Shown one piece after another: positions 10,819-21,666 of a stretch of 58,204 bases of DNA. The notes under the pieces were generated by a model. That model was not told where the DNA came from, made no database searches, and saw only the letters and a list, made by a program, of their open reading frames with translations. Numbering within the stretch: the first letter of the stretch is position 1; the number at the start of each line of letters is the position of its first letter. The position numbers were made by a program, and so were the translations under genes. Source of the stretch: Chara braunii (taxonomy: Eukaryota > Streptophyta > Charophyceae > Charales > Characeae); assembly GCA_003427395.1 (NCBI GenBank), contig BFEA01000360.1:292375-350578 (forward strand), in the 5' to 3' direction.

Positions 10819-12426
10819 TCTCACGCCCAACGCGACTTCCTGACTGTAGTAGAGTGTGGGCCTGGAAGTGCGACAAGGGGTGTGCCAAGGATTTTTGGGA
10901 AAGTGGGGGTGGAGTCCCAGGTCAGAACTGAGATCTCCTGTGGCAGAGCTTTTCAGGGGCACAAGTGCAATTTGGCGGAGAGGGCGGACCGCCTCTGGTC
11001 ATAAGGCAGATGGCATGCGCGGATCCTTCGAGGTCGTGTGATCCATTGGTTCCGGGGACGGCGGTTCGCTGGAAGGTCCCTCCGGGGTGGGTGTGGTTCC
11101 GATGAGTCAGGCCGTCGGAAGTTGCCATGTGGCGCCGGTCGGCGCGTGTTCGGGTTAGGCCTTCGGGATTCCGGGGCCCTCTGGGCGCCGCGTCGTGGGC
11201 AGTTTCCGCAGGGCGTGCTGGGCCAGTATGGGGCCATGGCCTTCCACGGGACGACGTTGAGTCGGTGATATGGAAGAAGAAGACAGAAGGGAGGGAAGCT
11301 GGTGGAGATAACGACAAATCCGGGGTGGGTGAAGTAGTGGGTGTGGTCCTGGGGAAATCAGAGCACCGAGGGTCGCTAGTGGTGGCGCAGTGAAACTCCC
11401 TAGGACACAATCGATTCTCTGTTAGGCAAGGGTATCTCTGTCGGAGGCTTTCCTCTATCAAAAGGGTGAAATAGTCCAGGTCGTACAACAACGACTCCGA
11501 GCTCTCGGAGTGTGTCATTATGTCATCGCAGAGCGGCGAGATGCCTAAGGGCGGTTCTGTGCCGATTGCGATCACCGCATGAGAGCACGGGTAGGCTGCG
11601 CGAATCAAGTCGCGCTTACACGTGTTCGCACGGGATGACTGCTCCGTCGCAGACCCCGGATGGCCGTATCCACACAGACAGTACTTCTGCAATCGATGGT
11701 CCTTTTTGGAATTGACGAATCGACGCACGGGGTCACGTGTAAATGCGCAGATCAGGTCGCGTTTACACGCGTCCTCGCGCGGCGTTCGCTAGGCCAGACA
11801 TTCGATTGTCCAATCCCTCCGTAATTTTCGAGCATGCAAGATGCAACAGCCACAACAACTCAATAAAAAAAAAACAAAAACGAGAACATGATTAACGATT
11901 ACACAAAATTCCTATCCAACTCATGAGTGCATCAAAGGCAGTAAGCAAAGGCAAAGGCAAGGATCCGGTATAAAGACAAACAACCAAACATGACATCCAT
12001 TCATTCATTCATACATTCATACACCATACCCGAGATGGGAAATCGTGAGGATAAGGGTGAGCAAAAAACCAAATCCAGATTCCGAAAAACAGGAACGGGC
12101 GAATCACCCGGAGCTGAAATCAAAATTTATATACACGAGACAAGAGGGAGAAAAGATAAAAGAAACAACAAATCCGTGTCCATCAACCTCAACTCCCTCT
12201 TCCTCTCTCTCTCTCTCTCTCTCTCTCCGATGCGGACAGTCCGTCGTCGCGCACCAACCCACGAAGCCTTCACCCCGCTTAGTCCTCCCGCACCCGTTTG
12301 GTTCCCCCGCGCCCACAGTCCGTCGTGGCCCGCGTCAACCCCGTGCGTTTGGCACCAGCTCGTCGGGTCGCCCGACTCCTACTCTACTTACCTATTACTT
12401 CGCTCGTGTGCCGACACTCTCTGATC
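10819..12426 (-). repeat. Probable 5' LTR / leader of G1, no gene seen
   Basis: By position this stretch should hold the 5' LTR. It is GC-rich at 10820-11300. A (CT)11 tract sits at about 12207-12228 and tandem cattcattcata at 11999-12020. I found no matching second copy left of 2823, so the LTR cannot be confirmed by pairing. Confidence 0.4.
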
Positions 12427-12482
12427 GCAATCGCACAGAAAGTCGCGCGCTACAGAAAGTGGTTCGTCACATATGTGACGCC
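12427..12482 (+). repeat. 56-bp direct repeat, right copy
   Basis: This is the partner of 2385-2440, with 2 mismatches, and includes the same cgtcacatatgtgacg palindrome. The bases to its right differ from those right of the left copy. Confidence 0.7.
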
Positions 12483-12568
12483 ATTTGACTATATAGATAG
12501 ACGAGAAGAACGCACACAAAAGTTCGTGACTTAAAAGACATCGCAGTATTAATGATAAGACAATGGAT

Positions 12569-12569
<1 letters not shown>

Positions 12570-12635
<66 letters not shown>
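12570..12635 (+). repeat. (CT)n microsatellite
   Basis: About 33 CT units are followed by ccccattacag. A long pyrimidine tract next to CAG could act as a splice acceptor for the plus-strand fragments downstream, but no transcript evidence exists here. The 95 bases after it (12644-12738) are copied at 16047-16141. Confidence 0.9.
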
Positions 12636-12636
<1 letters not shown>

Positions 12637-13199
12637 CATTACAGTTCAGGGGTGTATGAAATGACCCACGGCATGGGACACAATTGTTGTCGTATTCAAT
12701 TTCATGTATATGGGAAAAAAAGGTCATGGCTCCAAGGTCAAAATATGAGGATCTGTGCAGGCCCTTGAAGCTCGTGGAAAAAAATGATAAGGGGAGGAAG
12801 AAATGCGAGGCTGATAAGAAACAAGACAGGAGAGAATATCGCAGAAGCGGATCCCAGAAAACTAAAACAAAGTGGACGCACGTCCGCAGAAACGGACCAC
12901 TTATTTCTGTTCTATCACGTCCGAGAGAGACTTCAAGGCTGAAAGAACGTAACGAATCACCCCCAACAACTCCTGTCCGGATGAACCGAGCCAGTGGCAT
13001 CGAGAACCGTCCACCGAGAGCGCCCGAGAACAGGTCGCGTGAAGAAAAAACACCACAACAAGAATACTAAACGAAGAATAGAGTGACATACAAAAAGGAC
13101 AAAATCGTGGAGACGGTCGATCTGAGAGGCTCGGAGGATTTGCACAGCGGCGTTCAAGAGTAAGCAGAAGACAAACATGAGTATTCCATATCAGAAAAG

Positions 13200-13412
13200 A
13201 TGGACGGAGAGGAAGACGAGGCAATGAGCGACGAGGGAGGTGACAGTGAAACTTCCGGTGGAGGTTCTCATGATGCAGACGAGGGCGATGGTGAGAAAGA
13301 GAGGAGCAGCGATGACACAGGGCAAGATGAGGATGAAGATGAGGATGAAGATGAGGATGAAGATGAGGCAGATGAAGACGGGAGGGGCGCGGATGAGAGA
13401 GAGATTTCATAA
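13200..13412 (+). CDS. Hypothetical acidic protein fragment
   Basis: This 70-codon frame is very rich in Asp, Glu, Gly and Ser, with a (DE)n run from repeated gatgag units at 13326-13372. A GT-type donor (caagaag|gtaagc) at about 13529 and possible acceptors at about 13561 and 13735 suggest a spliced plus-strand gene, but exon phases could not be fixed. Acidic repeats arise easily by chance from the microsatellite, so this is weak. Confidence 0.3.
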   Translation: MDGEEDEAMSDEGGDSETSGGGSHDADEGDGEKERSSDDTGQDEDEDEDEDEDEDEADEDGRGADEREIS

Positions 13413-13804
13413 TTTCCGGAAAGAACAAGATGCAGAAACAAACGTCAACACAGCAGGGAGGGAGGCGCATGCGACACACCCTCGAATGACAGACAACCAG
13501 TGCGGAAGGACAACGAAACTCAAGAAGGTAAGCAAAGTGTGCTAGCGTTGCTCCCCTTGTAGGAAGTCGCAGTGATAAGGGCGAAAAATGTTGGAGTATC
13601 CATGAAGCCACGAACTTGCTGTACCTGTTTGAGGCTGTTTCACCGAATTGTCGATTTTCGCAGGTACGAAAATGAATGCGATATTTCGTTTTTTTTGTAT
13701 TATTTTTGCGTTCTAATGTGTCTATTCCAGCAGATGGCAGGAATTTGCAAAGAAAAACATGCACGAGCGGAGAAGGAGAGAAAAGACCTGACCAATAAAA
13801 TGGC

Positions 13805-14630
13805 GTGTTCACGAAGAAAATGAAGGAGAAACTCTTTCGTTCAGTCGCAAAAGCCTTTGCGTTTTCCGATGCCAAGGATGCAACACAGTACCCAACGGAG
13901 GACGGATTTTTCATCGTGCTACAAACAACCACAAAACTAATAGGGGAGAATGCGGAAGAAGGACTGCGATCACACGTAGCGGAGAGCGACATGCGAGCGG
14001 TGATAGGGGAGTGCAACAGGATGATGACAACAGTGTGTGGGGAGATAACATGGCAACTGAAGCATTGCTTTGGGCAGAAAAGGGTCTTCCACTTGTGCGA
14101 TCACAACAAATGAATCACCAGCTCCCTACTCGCTACAAGACGCGAGTAGAGATGAAGGAGAACAAAACATGGAGACGGAGTGGCAACGATCCTTGAGGTG
14201 CACCAGTGTTCAAGACGACAGTCACGAAGGTTTTTCAGATGAGTAGGGACGACACGAACCTTGGCGTGACACTGCAGCAACTGGCTTTTGCAGAAATGGT
14301 TCTCAAATGTGAAGTCGAGCAGACAGCAAAGACCAGTAGAGCGGCTGACCAGATAAAAAAATTGGCATTTATAAAGCAGGACATCGCTTCATCTGTCTGC
14401 AGCCGCGACACAATCATGAACTTTTAGATCTTCAAGTGGGACCACGCTACATCTATTTCTGAGAAGGCCGTTGCATTATTTCGAGTTGGTTTGCCTTCTG
14501 TCCAGAGGAGTGGGTCAAATAACATAACGATAAAAGATGACGATTTCGACTCGGAGTTCATTGCGCCACCCCGTGAGAGAGGCAGAGACGAGGAGAGGGG
14601 TAGAGAAAGTTTGTGTGTCAGGCCTTGAAC
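13805..14630 (+). pseudogene. Unrecognised plus-strand coding fragments
   Basis: 13805-14113 reads an amphipathic, motif-free protein segment (KLFRSVAKAFAFSDAKD and on). 14206-14427 gives a second segment (LGVTLQQLAFAEMVLKCEVEQ). After a TAG at 14425-14427 the same frame stays sensible to about 14620 (ISEKAVALFRVGLPSVQ). I do not recognise the family. Amino-acid composition and length favour real, decayed or spliced coding sequence over chance. It may belong with the Ulp1 gene or transposase to one old DNA transposon. Confidence 0.35.
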
Positions 14631-14730
14631 AGTGGGCGGGGGAGGGGAGGGGAACACATTCGTGTGAATCAAAAGCTTCACACCGAAATCTGCCAACAAG
14701 AGTTGTAGGAGATCATTGTCATTGCATGCT

Positions 14731-14736
<6 letters not shown>

Positions 14737-14802
<66 letters not shown>

Positions 14803-14840
14803 NNNNNNNNNNNNNNNAGAGAGAGAGAGAGAGAGAGAAC
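14737..14840 (+). repeat. (AG)n microsatellite with assembly gap
   Basis: A pure AG tract is interrupted by 15 Ns at 14803-14817. The Ns show the true length is unknown. 14841-15203 has no gene that I can support. Confidence 0.9.
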
Positions 14841-15203
14841 AAGAGACAGAGAGAGAGAGAGAGAGGGATACAAACAGAGATAATGACTGTGAAGTACGAT
14901 ACTTGAACAGTGACTGTACAACATATGCTGTGTTATTTATGATAGAATTTTGTACAATCCGTTGTGTACAAATCATTGTCTTATTCAAGAGTGAGCGACT
15001 ATGTAATATGTAAACACCATGATGTATAAAGACCTCACAGTTTGCACAGAGAAATAGTTCGGCAAAGAAAAGACAAGGGTCGTTGCAACCCGGGACTTGT
15101 CGCAGTGACAGTAAATAGAATTACGCATACAAAAAACATGAAAAGATCTAGTTGACAAACATCACCCATAGCCTGCAAATGTTTATCTCTCTCGTCGGTG
15201 CAA

Positions 15204-15707
15204 GGTTGGCTAATGTGTGACACTCTCTCTCTCGGACTGACATGTTGCAGAAATTGTGTCACGCACTAGTGAACCCTGCTTGTAGTAGGGCAACTCAGCT
15301 CATGATTGAGGCTCCAACATGTGTCCAACCGCAGAATGAATTACCGCAAACCAGAAGAGGAAAAAAGAACGGTTGGCTACTTAGTGTCACTCTCTCTCTC
15401 AGACTGACATGTCGGAGAAACTGTGTCACGAACTAGTGAACTCTGCTTGTAGCAGGGCAGCTCAATATATGATTGAGGCTCCCGCATGTTTTCATCCGTA
15501 CAATGAATTACCGCAAGCCATTAGAGGAAAAAAGAAAGGTTGGCTACTGCGTGCAACTCTCTCTCTCTCAGACTGGCATGTTGGAGAAATTGTGTCACGC
15601 AGTAGTGAACCCTGCTTGCAGCAGGGCAGCGAACCATATTCTTGAGGCTTTCACATGCGTCCATCTGGAGAATGAACTGGTCCAAGCCAGAAGAGCAAAA
15701 AGGAAAC
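15204..15707 (+). repeat. 167-bp tandem repeat, three units
   Basis: The edge motif (g/c)gttggcta occurs at 15204, 15371, 15538 and 15707, giving periods of 167, 167 and 169. Each unit contains a short CT tract, then a gtgtcacgcactagtgaaccctg-like core and a gaggaaaaaagaa segment. The units differ by roughly 15-20 percent. The period is not a multiple of three, so the peptide-like similarity between units is not translational. The edge motif occurs inverted at 489-507. Confidence 0.85.
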
Positions 15708-15857
15708 GTTGGCTACTGCGTGCCACTTCATAAATTCGGTCCATTTCCACCAAAAGCAAACCGCACATGCCACATTCTTCCCTTCTTATCCCTGTCTCTC
15801 CCCTCTCTCACCTCCCCCCACCCCCCCGGAATTCCAGTTTGTTCGACCCTCGTCAGC

Positions 15858-15892
15858 CTGTCTCTTATACACATCTAGATGTGTATAAGAGA
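15858..15892. other. Nextera mate-pair junction adapter (second)
   Basis: 15858-15876 is the complete 19-bp mosaic end. 15877-15892 is the start of its reverse complement. The sequence after it (15891-15975) duplicates 15703-15787. Confidence 0.95.
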
Positions 15893-15975
15893 AACGTTGG
15901 CTACTGCGTGCCACTTCATAAATTCGGTCCATTTCCACCAAAAGCAAACCGCACATGCCACATTCTTCCCTTCTT
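15891..15975 (+). repeat. Artefactual duplicate of 15703-15787
   Basis: The 85 bases are identical to 15703-15787 and begin inside the adapter junction. Identity and the adapter point to a library artefact, not a biological duplication. A CT tract follows at 15978-16005. Confidence 0.85.
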
Positions 15976-15976
15976 G

Positions 15977-16008
<32 letters not shown>

Positions 16009-16046
16009 CTGTCTCTTATACACATCTAGATGTGTATAAGAGACAG
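16009..16046. other. Nextera mate-pair junction adapter (third, complete)
   Basis: Both 19-bp mosaic ends are intact and back to back, so this is a complete 38-bp synthetic junction. Confidence 0.97.
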
Positions 16047-16141
16047 GTTCAGGGGTGTATGAAATGACCCACGGCATGGGACACAATTGTTGTCGTATTC
16101 AATTTCATGTATATGGGAAAAAAAGGTCATGGCTCCAAGGT
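16047..16141 (+). repeat. Artefactual duplicate of 12644-12738
   Basis: The 95 bases are identical to 12644-12738. They lie between the adapter and an N at 16142, followed by a CT microsatellite (16143-16186). The real locus is probably 12644, which places this copy at the end of a chimeric contig. Confidence 0.85.
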
Positions 16142-16142
16142 N

Positions 16143-16188
<46 letters not shown>

Positions 16189-16862
16189 CCCCCCCACTTG
16201 TTTTTCGACCATCATCAACAAAACATTCATTTTCGCATTCAGTGTGTATTGCATGTCAAAAGAGTACAGGACTCAAAGATTGACAAATGTGAAAGAGCAT
16301 AGAGCTGCATAGTGTATCGTCCAGTAGGAGAAAAACGTGACCACGTGGCTGCCAAGGTTCTGTAATTCCTATACTGCGTCGTAGCCTCCCCTCTGATAGC
16401 AAGCTCACGATATGTGTGGACAATGTCGGGTCTCTATCATTACTCCGTACATGTGTGATGAAACCCTACGTGCCGTGACCTACCACAATGATAACGTGGC
16501 AACTAGATCCTCGTATTGCCATAATGATATACGTTGTTTTGTCATACTCTCATTTGCCACAGACACAAGCAGACAGTACTACGGGAAGAAACCACACAAA
16601 TTTACAACACGAGTTTTTTTTCCCCAACAAGAAGTGCAATTTTCAACAATTGGTCAACAAATTTTCAACAGATGAACCAACATTTTTCAACAAGTTTTCA
16701 ACAAATGAACCAACAGTTGGACGCACTATATTCTGTTTACGACATCTGTGATTAGCGTTGAATTTCTTCCCTTCTGGTGGACCAGATGACACCACCCCCA
16801 CCAAACAGTTTATCAACACAGTTCCAACAGTTTATAAATGGGGCCTACATGTGATAATCTTG
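16142..16862. other. AT-rich stretch, no gene
   Basis: A CT microsatellite (16143-16186) is followed by AT-rich sequence. 16635-16722 has irregular ttcaacaa/attttcaaca repeats. I see no coding sequence continuing the transposase beyond 16863. Confidence 0.5.
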
Positions 16863-18206
16863 TCACAAAAATTGCCACAATTTTTTTGTTATCGCCTGAC
16901 CAATACGGGGCATAGTTGTCTTCTTCTGATCCATGTCGTCAATGATGAGACACAAATGTTCGTTCGGATGGACCATCGAATCAGTCTTCCCTCGACTATA
17001 GTCCAGTATGTGTTCAACTTGCCACCTTTGGTGAGCTTTCATCTCCTCCTTAGCTTGTTCTCGATCTCGAGGAAGAGCAACGTACTGTATACGTTTTTTT
17101 AGTTCATGACAGACGCCACTCTTTGTGAATGTGTGCGAGTGTGCAAGTGAAACGTGATAAAAGTGTTTCTGCCAAAATTTATAAAAGTTGGACTCAGACA
17201 CGACTTCGAGGCCGACAACCACAAAGTCTGATTTGACGGACTCATAAATTGATCGCTTCGTAAAAGAAGTTGGCAGTCGAAGTTTCGGTCTATAAACCCC
17301 GTCTTGATGAGCCACCTCATTCGGCATGCTATCCGCATGAGAGTCTATGAATGTTTTCATGCATGCAAGCATGACGACTGTCTTGTCTTTTGGTTGTTCT
17401 CTACTCGTCAGCCCGTGCTCTCAACTCACAAAGTCATTGTCCAATCACTTTTTGTAGCTATAAAACGTATTACGAGAGACGTCGAGAACATTGCAGAAGG
17501 CCTTGACGCACATGTAACGTTCTAACTGTACAGGACAGACACGTTTCTATCCACCTTCATTCAGCGTGAAATCTTTAAGGCTTTTCATCCACCACTTCGC
17601 TCGCTCTTCATGACACTTACTGTATAATCCATATCTAACCTTTCGGATTTCCTCCGACGATACGTTGTAACAACAACGAGCCTTGCAATATGCCATCCCA
17701 CGTACCATGAGCAGTTTCTTTTCGGTCAGCATGTCTTTTGCTCTTTTGTATTGCTCTACCTTCCTAGCATGCCTATTAGCCATGCTATACGGTCTTCTCT
17801 CCCCTGACAGAGGTCCAGGCAAAATTTGTAGTATTGCCATTTTGTCTTTATCGCTCTTGCCAGATGCTTCCGACCCAAACTGACTATGAACAGGAATCGC
17901 ATCATGAGATTGCACTTGCGTTGGACTCACTCGTGCTGTGGACAGTTCCTCTGAAGAATAGTCGACGGCAACCAACTTTGTACCACTATAGCTAACTTGT
18001 TGTAACGACACACCGGAAGAGGATTGTTGCTCAGATGAGTAACCAGTGCCCGCCAACTTCTTACTCTCAGCATAAGAGTTTGTGAGAGAAGCACCCATCG
18101 CCGCAGTTGAGGGGTGCACCTCGCCAAAAACGTGGAACTCGTTTTGTGAGGCAGACAACTCTTCTCCTCTGGACGATATCACTAAGCCTTGGGCAAATGG
18201 ATGCAA
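16863..18206 (-). pseudogene. DNA-transposon transposase, truncated, two in-frame stops
   Basis: 18206-17547 encodes a Ser-rich N-terminus and then the charged KVRYGLYSKCHEERAKWWMKSL segment. Between 17546 and 17373 the minus strand stays readable (CVKAFCNVLDVSRNTFYSYKK) with two TGA codons. 17372-16863 gives RPKLRLPTSFTKRSIYESV, a C-x-ELKKRI stretch and LCLIIDDMDQKKTTMP. The IID-x-MDQ motif with a preceding Cys/Lys segment is what I know from a widespread, poorly named family of algal and invertebrate DDE-type transposases; the Asp there is probably the first catalytic Asp. The C-terminal catalytic part is missing. Family assignment is from memory, not a search. Confidence 0.6.
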
Positions 18207-19059
18207 CCCCCAAAGCTCTCACGAAAAGCAAGACTTCGTTTTCTGGTAAACGCAACACTGGACTGTTGGAACGGCGAATTGTCGGAACAACTCATTGGGG
18301 ACAACTCCAGGTCTTCTAGGTGAAAATGCAAGTTGATGGCCTGTTCGACATCTATTGAGTGGTTCATGTGGTCGTACGTTGAACCGTCCTTTCCTCCGTC
18401 GTTGAGCCGTCGTTATCGTGGACAAGGTTCTCGTTAGGAAAAGTGATCGAACTCTCCAGTGCGGAGTGAACGGGCAATTCGAATTCGTCTCCACACCTTG
18501 CAAAACAGCGGAGCAAAGTGTAAGCACGAATACAAAGAAACCCGCCCCCCCCCCTCCCCCTTCTTCCCCCAAATCCCTGATGCGGCATTTAAACATGGCG
18601 AGTCTGTGTGCGTGCAATGCGATCCCCCGATTTGCCGTAAAAGGAAGGCATGAAGTTTCGGCTCGGTGACACTTACGATCCGGCAAACCTCGACATGCGA
18701 AGTGCTACGACATCCAAACTTGCCAGAGATTGGAATCCTTCGGCTGCGTTGATTGTATGTGTCGAAATCCATCTAAATATTTAAGGCCTCAACTGTGGCG
18801 ACACGAATTGCATCGATAGAGAAGTGAGATCCCCTTTCATCTTTTGCTTTTTATGATTTTTATAGCTGGACGTTAAAGTCCGTAGCGGCTGTCAAAGTCA
18901 AACCCCTTGACCTGTTTACAGGCCTCTGATGATGGAACCCAATTGCTACAAAGGGTCTTGGCCCGCCTACCACTCATCTTCGCAGGTTGCTAAAAGGGTA
19001 GGTCCCGCAACCTCTATGGCGATTGTCTAGCGTCAAGAGGTTAGCCCCTCAAGGCGCGT
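18207..19059. other. Stretch without a supported gene
   Basis: Several short frames overlap on both strands at 18219-18772 without recognisable motifs. A poly-C run lies at 18547-18557. 18880-19059 is unique flank immediately left of element A. Confidence 0.4.
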
Positions 19060-19069
19060 TGTCGCACTT

Positions 19070-19101
19070 TTTCCAGTCGAGCCCCTTCGGGCGACCGGAA
19101 A
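19070..19101. promoter_or_regulatory. Stem-loop at the 3' tip of the A terminal repeat
   Basis: TTTCC (19070-19074) pairs with GGAAA (19097-19101), GTCG (19076-19079) with CGAC (19092-19095), and CCC (19082-19084) with GGG (19089-19091), with a CTTC loop. It starts 10 bases from the element end. The right copy at 37248-37279 has decayed pairing. B has an unrelated-sequence hairpin in the same place (46165-46218). Confidence 0.5.
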
Positions 19102-19623
19102 GCCAACAGGCTGTAACGCAGGATTTTGAATAATGTTTACAATAAATAAAATAAATTAATTTAAAAAAATCCTTTCCTTTTGTGTGCATTCAGCTTCGAG
19201 CGAGACCTTTCAATTGCGGTCTTCGCTGGTCCCCGGTCTTAGAAATCTTTTATTTTGATTTGGAACAACAAAGATTCATGCAAATAATAATGATAGAATT
19301 TTAATATGTCATGCATGCATCAATTGTGCCAATTTTCTAATTTTGAGAACTGTTACAAGGTCATCAAAAAGCATAAGCATCAGGCAGAGTCAATGCAAAA
19401 AAAACAAAAAGGACTGACTCGACTAATGAGAAGATAAGTACGGGAAGAATGAGAACTCATAATAATCTCAAAGAGTACACATGAACAAAGCCTGACCAAC
19501 ACTAGTCAGAAGTCCTCACTCATCCTTCTGAACCTCGCACTCAATCTCTCATTTTGTTGTATGTCTCTTGTGCTTCGAGCCAAGTCTCTGTGCTTTCTGA
19601 GGTTGTGACCTCTCGATGTAGAG

Positions 19624-20826
19624 TCACCTGAAGCCTGCTAGTTCGGAGCATTTCCATCCAAGCCCCATGATACGAAAGTCAACCATAGCACAAAACTCCT
19701 CCCATAGAGTAGGAAGATATGGCCGAGAAAAAATCCCTCGTCTGAGATGTCGAAACTCAGATGGCTCTATCACTGCCCCATAGTTTATCGATGCAGGTGA
19801 AATGTACCTCTTGGCTAGATCTATCAGTTCACCCCAATAAGAATCATCAGTGAGAGTAAAAGGAACTGGACGCTTGGGGTAATCTATATAGAGCTTTGGT
19901 CCAAAACTACGGATCAGTCTGGTACCATTGTCGTCAACTCTCTCTCCTTTTCTTCGAGGTACCTGGCTGCCGAGATTCAAACTGAGTCGAAGTGATCATG
20001 TGTTTCTTTACCCTTCTTCAAGTAGACCCTCAAGTCATGAATGGCACCTCCTGCAAACTCGGTGTGAACCACGAAAGATGATAGGTCTCCTTGCTTGAAG
20101 TCAGTTGCATTGAAGTATCGATGCGATAAGGTATCCTTGAAAGCGATCTGATTGAGATTAGTTAGGACAGGCCGGGGACCAAGAACAACTGGATTGTTCG
20201 CATGTGTTAAATTACGTGTTAAGACTGATCTGTGTTCTTTGGTGAGAGAATTGTCTGATTAATGCTGATCCCTAGCGCAGATAAGGGTGACCTGATTGAT
20301 CCTGATCTGAATTCTTGAATAGGTCAAGGAACTGAGCGGTGATCGGTTCTGATTGAGGATTTTTAATAACTCGGACAACTAGGTATGATTGAATGTTAAC
20401 TGAATGTTGGTTGAATTTTGACTGAATGCTGATTAAATGCTTGCTTTGATAACATGTTACTCAACATTGATAGTGTCGGAACGCTGCGAAAACCGCAAGT
20501 TATAGAGTGACACTCGTTAACTGGGACACTAGTGGAGTCTTTGGAAAAGGATTCGGGCACCTTTGTGCTCACTTGAGCTTTGTCCTGGCCTGCTCGACCG
20601 TCTCGAGAGAAGAGTACGTACTGTGCAATTTCGCATCCGATCCATGAAAATAAATCACATACTCGATGACCCTCTGGTCCTTCACTAATTCAAGTGCATT
20701 TTCTCTCATCAGCTTCAAATAACTCGAAACATTCTCTGCTGCCAGATTCGTCCGCTCCTTTTCACCCTGGTAGAGAACGAGAGGCATAACAAAGATGTCT
20801 TCGCTATACATGGCTCTTCCATGCAC
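19624..20826 (-). pseudogene. Sense ORF inside left terminal repeat of A
   Basis: Two coding parts lie on the minus strand. 20826-20569 begins at a GTG-led open frame (VHGRAMYSEDIFVMPLVLYQ) and is intact for 85 codons. The second part, about 20190-19624, reads FKQGDLSSFVVHTEFAGG, then FGPKLYIDYPKRPVPFTLTDDSYW and LPTLWEEFCAMVDFRIMGLG, with a stop and frame change near 19985. The right copy (38995-37823) has the opposite pattern of damage. A GT-AG intron (20572-20189) can be drawn but the phases do not fit cleanly. I do not recognise the protein. It ends 564 bases from the repeat edge. Confidence 0.55.
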
Positions 20827-21210
20827 TTAGCTACCGGAGCTCACAAAGTGATTTGTTGAACATAGAGAATTGTTCCTTCCACCTAGTTTCCTTGTTCCAC
20901 AGAGAGGATACAAAGGTAGATCATACTTAGGATCAGTTGCTTGATTCTCCAGTTAACAGCCAACAAGACCCCTGCTCTAGAAAATAGTCTGTGATCGTTG
21001 CTCTAAGCGTTTTGTTAAATACTCGAACTCTCGACGAGTCACCCTGTTGTTGAGTTCTTAGGCAGATTAGCGTCTACTTGATCTGTTCCCCAGTTTTTTA
21101 CTTGAGTCGACTAGGATTGCAGTTTTCGGATACACAGCACATGCAAGTGTTGTCGTGCTCCGTCCTGACCGTGTGCATAGCGAGTTTGTCTGAGGTTGGT
21201 TGTAGTAGGG

Positions 21211-21666
21211 CACACTTAAGTTAGTCTAACATAATTATAACAGAGACTGTTGTGATGACTTAAAGGACGGCTTGCTCTGAGATGTTATGAAGGATACTGC
21301 TGTTCCATATGGTTTATGTCGTAAGAATATTTTGTCTTGAAACATGAAGGAGGCTGGTGTTGAAATCGGGTAGCTCGTTGCTGATGGTTACCGTTGAGTC
21401 TTACTGCAGAGGGCTATAATTCCTTGTCCCTTAGTCGAGGCAAACTTAAGTTAGTTGAACATAATTATAACAAAGACTGTTGCGATGACTTAAAGGACGG
21501 CTTGCTCTGAGATGTTATGAAGGATACTTCTGTTCCATATGGTCTATGTCGTAAGAATATTTTGTCTTGAAACATGAAAGAGGTTGGTGTTGAAATCGGG
21601 TAGCTCGTTGCTGATGGTTACCGTTGAGTCTAACTGCAGAGGGCTATAATTCCTTGTCCCTTAGTC
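21211..21666 (+). repeat. 230-bp tandem duplication in left terminal repeat
   Basis: 21211-21440 and 21441-21666 are near-identical units. The right copy has only one (about 39380-39605). The duplication therefore arose after the two terminal repeats separated, or was lost from the right one. Confidence 0.85.

Larger units (their letters stand above)
2441..12426 (-). mobile_element. Ty3/gypsy LTR retrotransposon G1 (degenerate)
   Basis: Read on the minus strand, the order is PBS (10817-10807), gag, protease, RT, RNase H, integrase, third ORF. Integrase lies after RT and RNase H, which is the Ty3/gypsy order. Every coding region carries stops or frameshifts, so the copy is dead. The PBS matches initiator-tRNA-Met type sites. 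I could not find a left LTR matching the sequence right of the PBS. The outer limits given are simply the 56-bp direct repeats and are uncertain. Confidence 0.85.

Noticed and set aside
12901-14016. 371-codon open frame on the minus strand
   Set aside because: It overlaps the acidic plus-strand repeat, reads His-Leu-Pro repeats that are its reverse complement, and shows no motifs. More likely a shadow frame.
14424-14988. Open frames of Leu-Ser repeats across the AG/CT microsatellite
   Set aside because: They are translations of the dinucleotide repeat, including Ns.
20189-20572. Spliceosomal intron in the terminal-repeat ORF
   Set aside because: GT and AG are present but codon phases of the two parts do not match in either copy, so it was not annotated as an intron.
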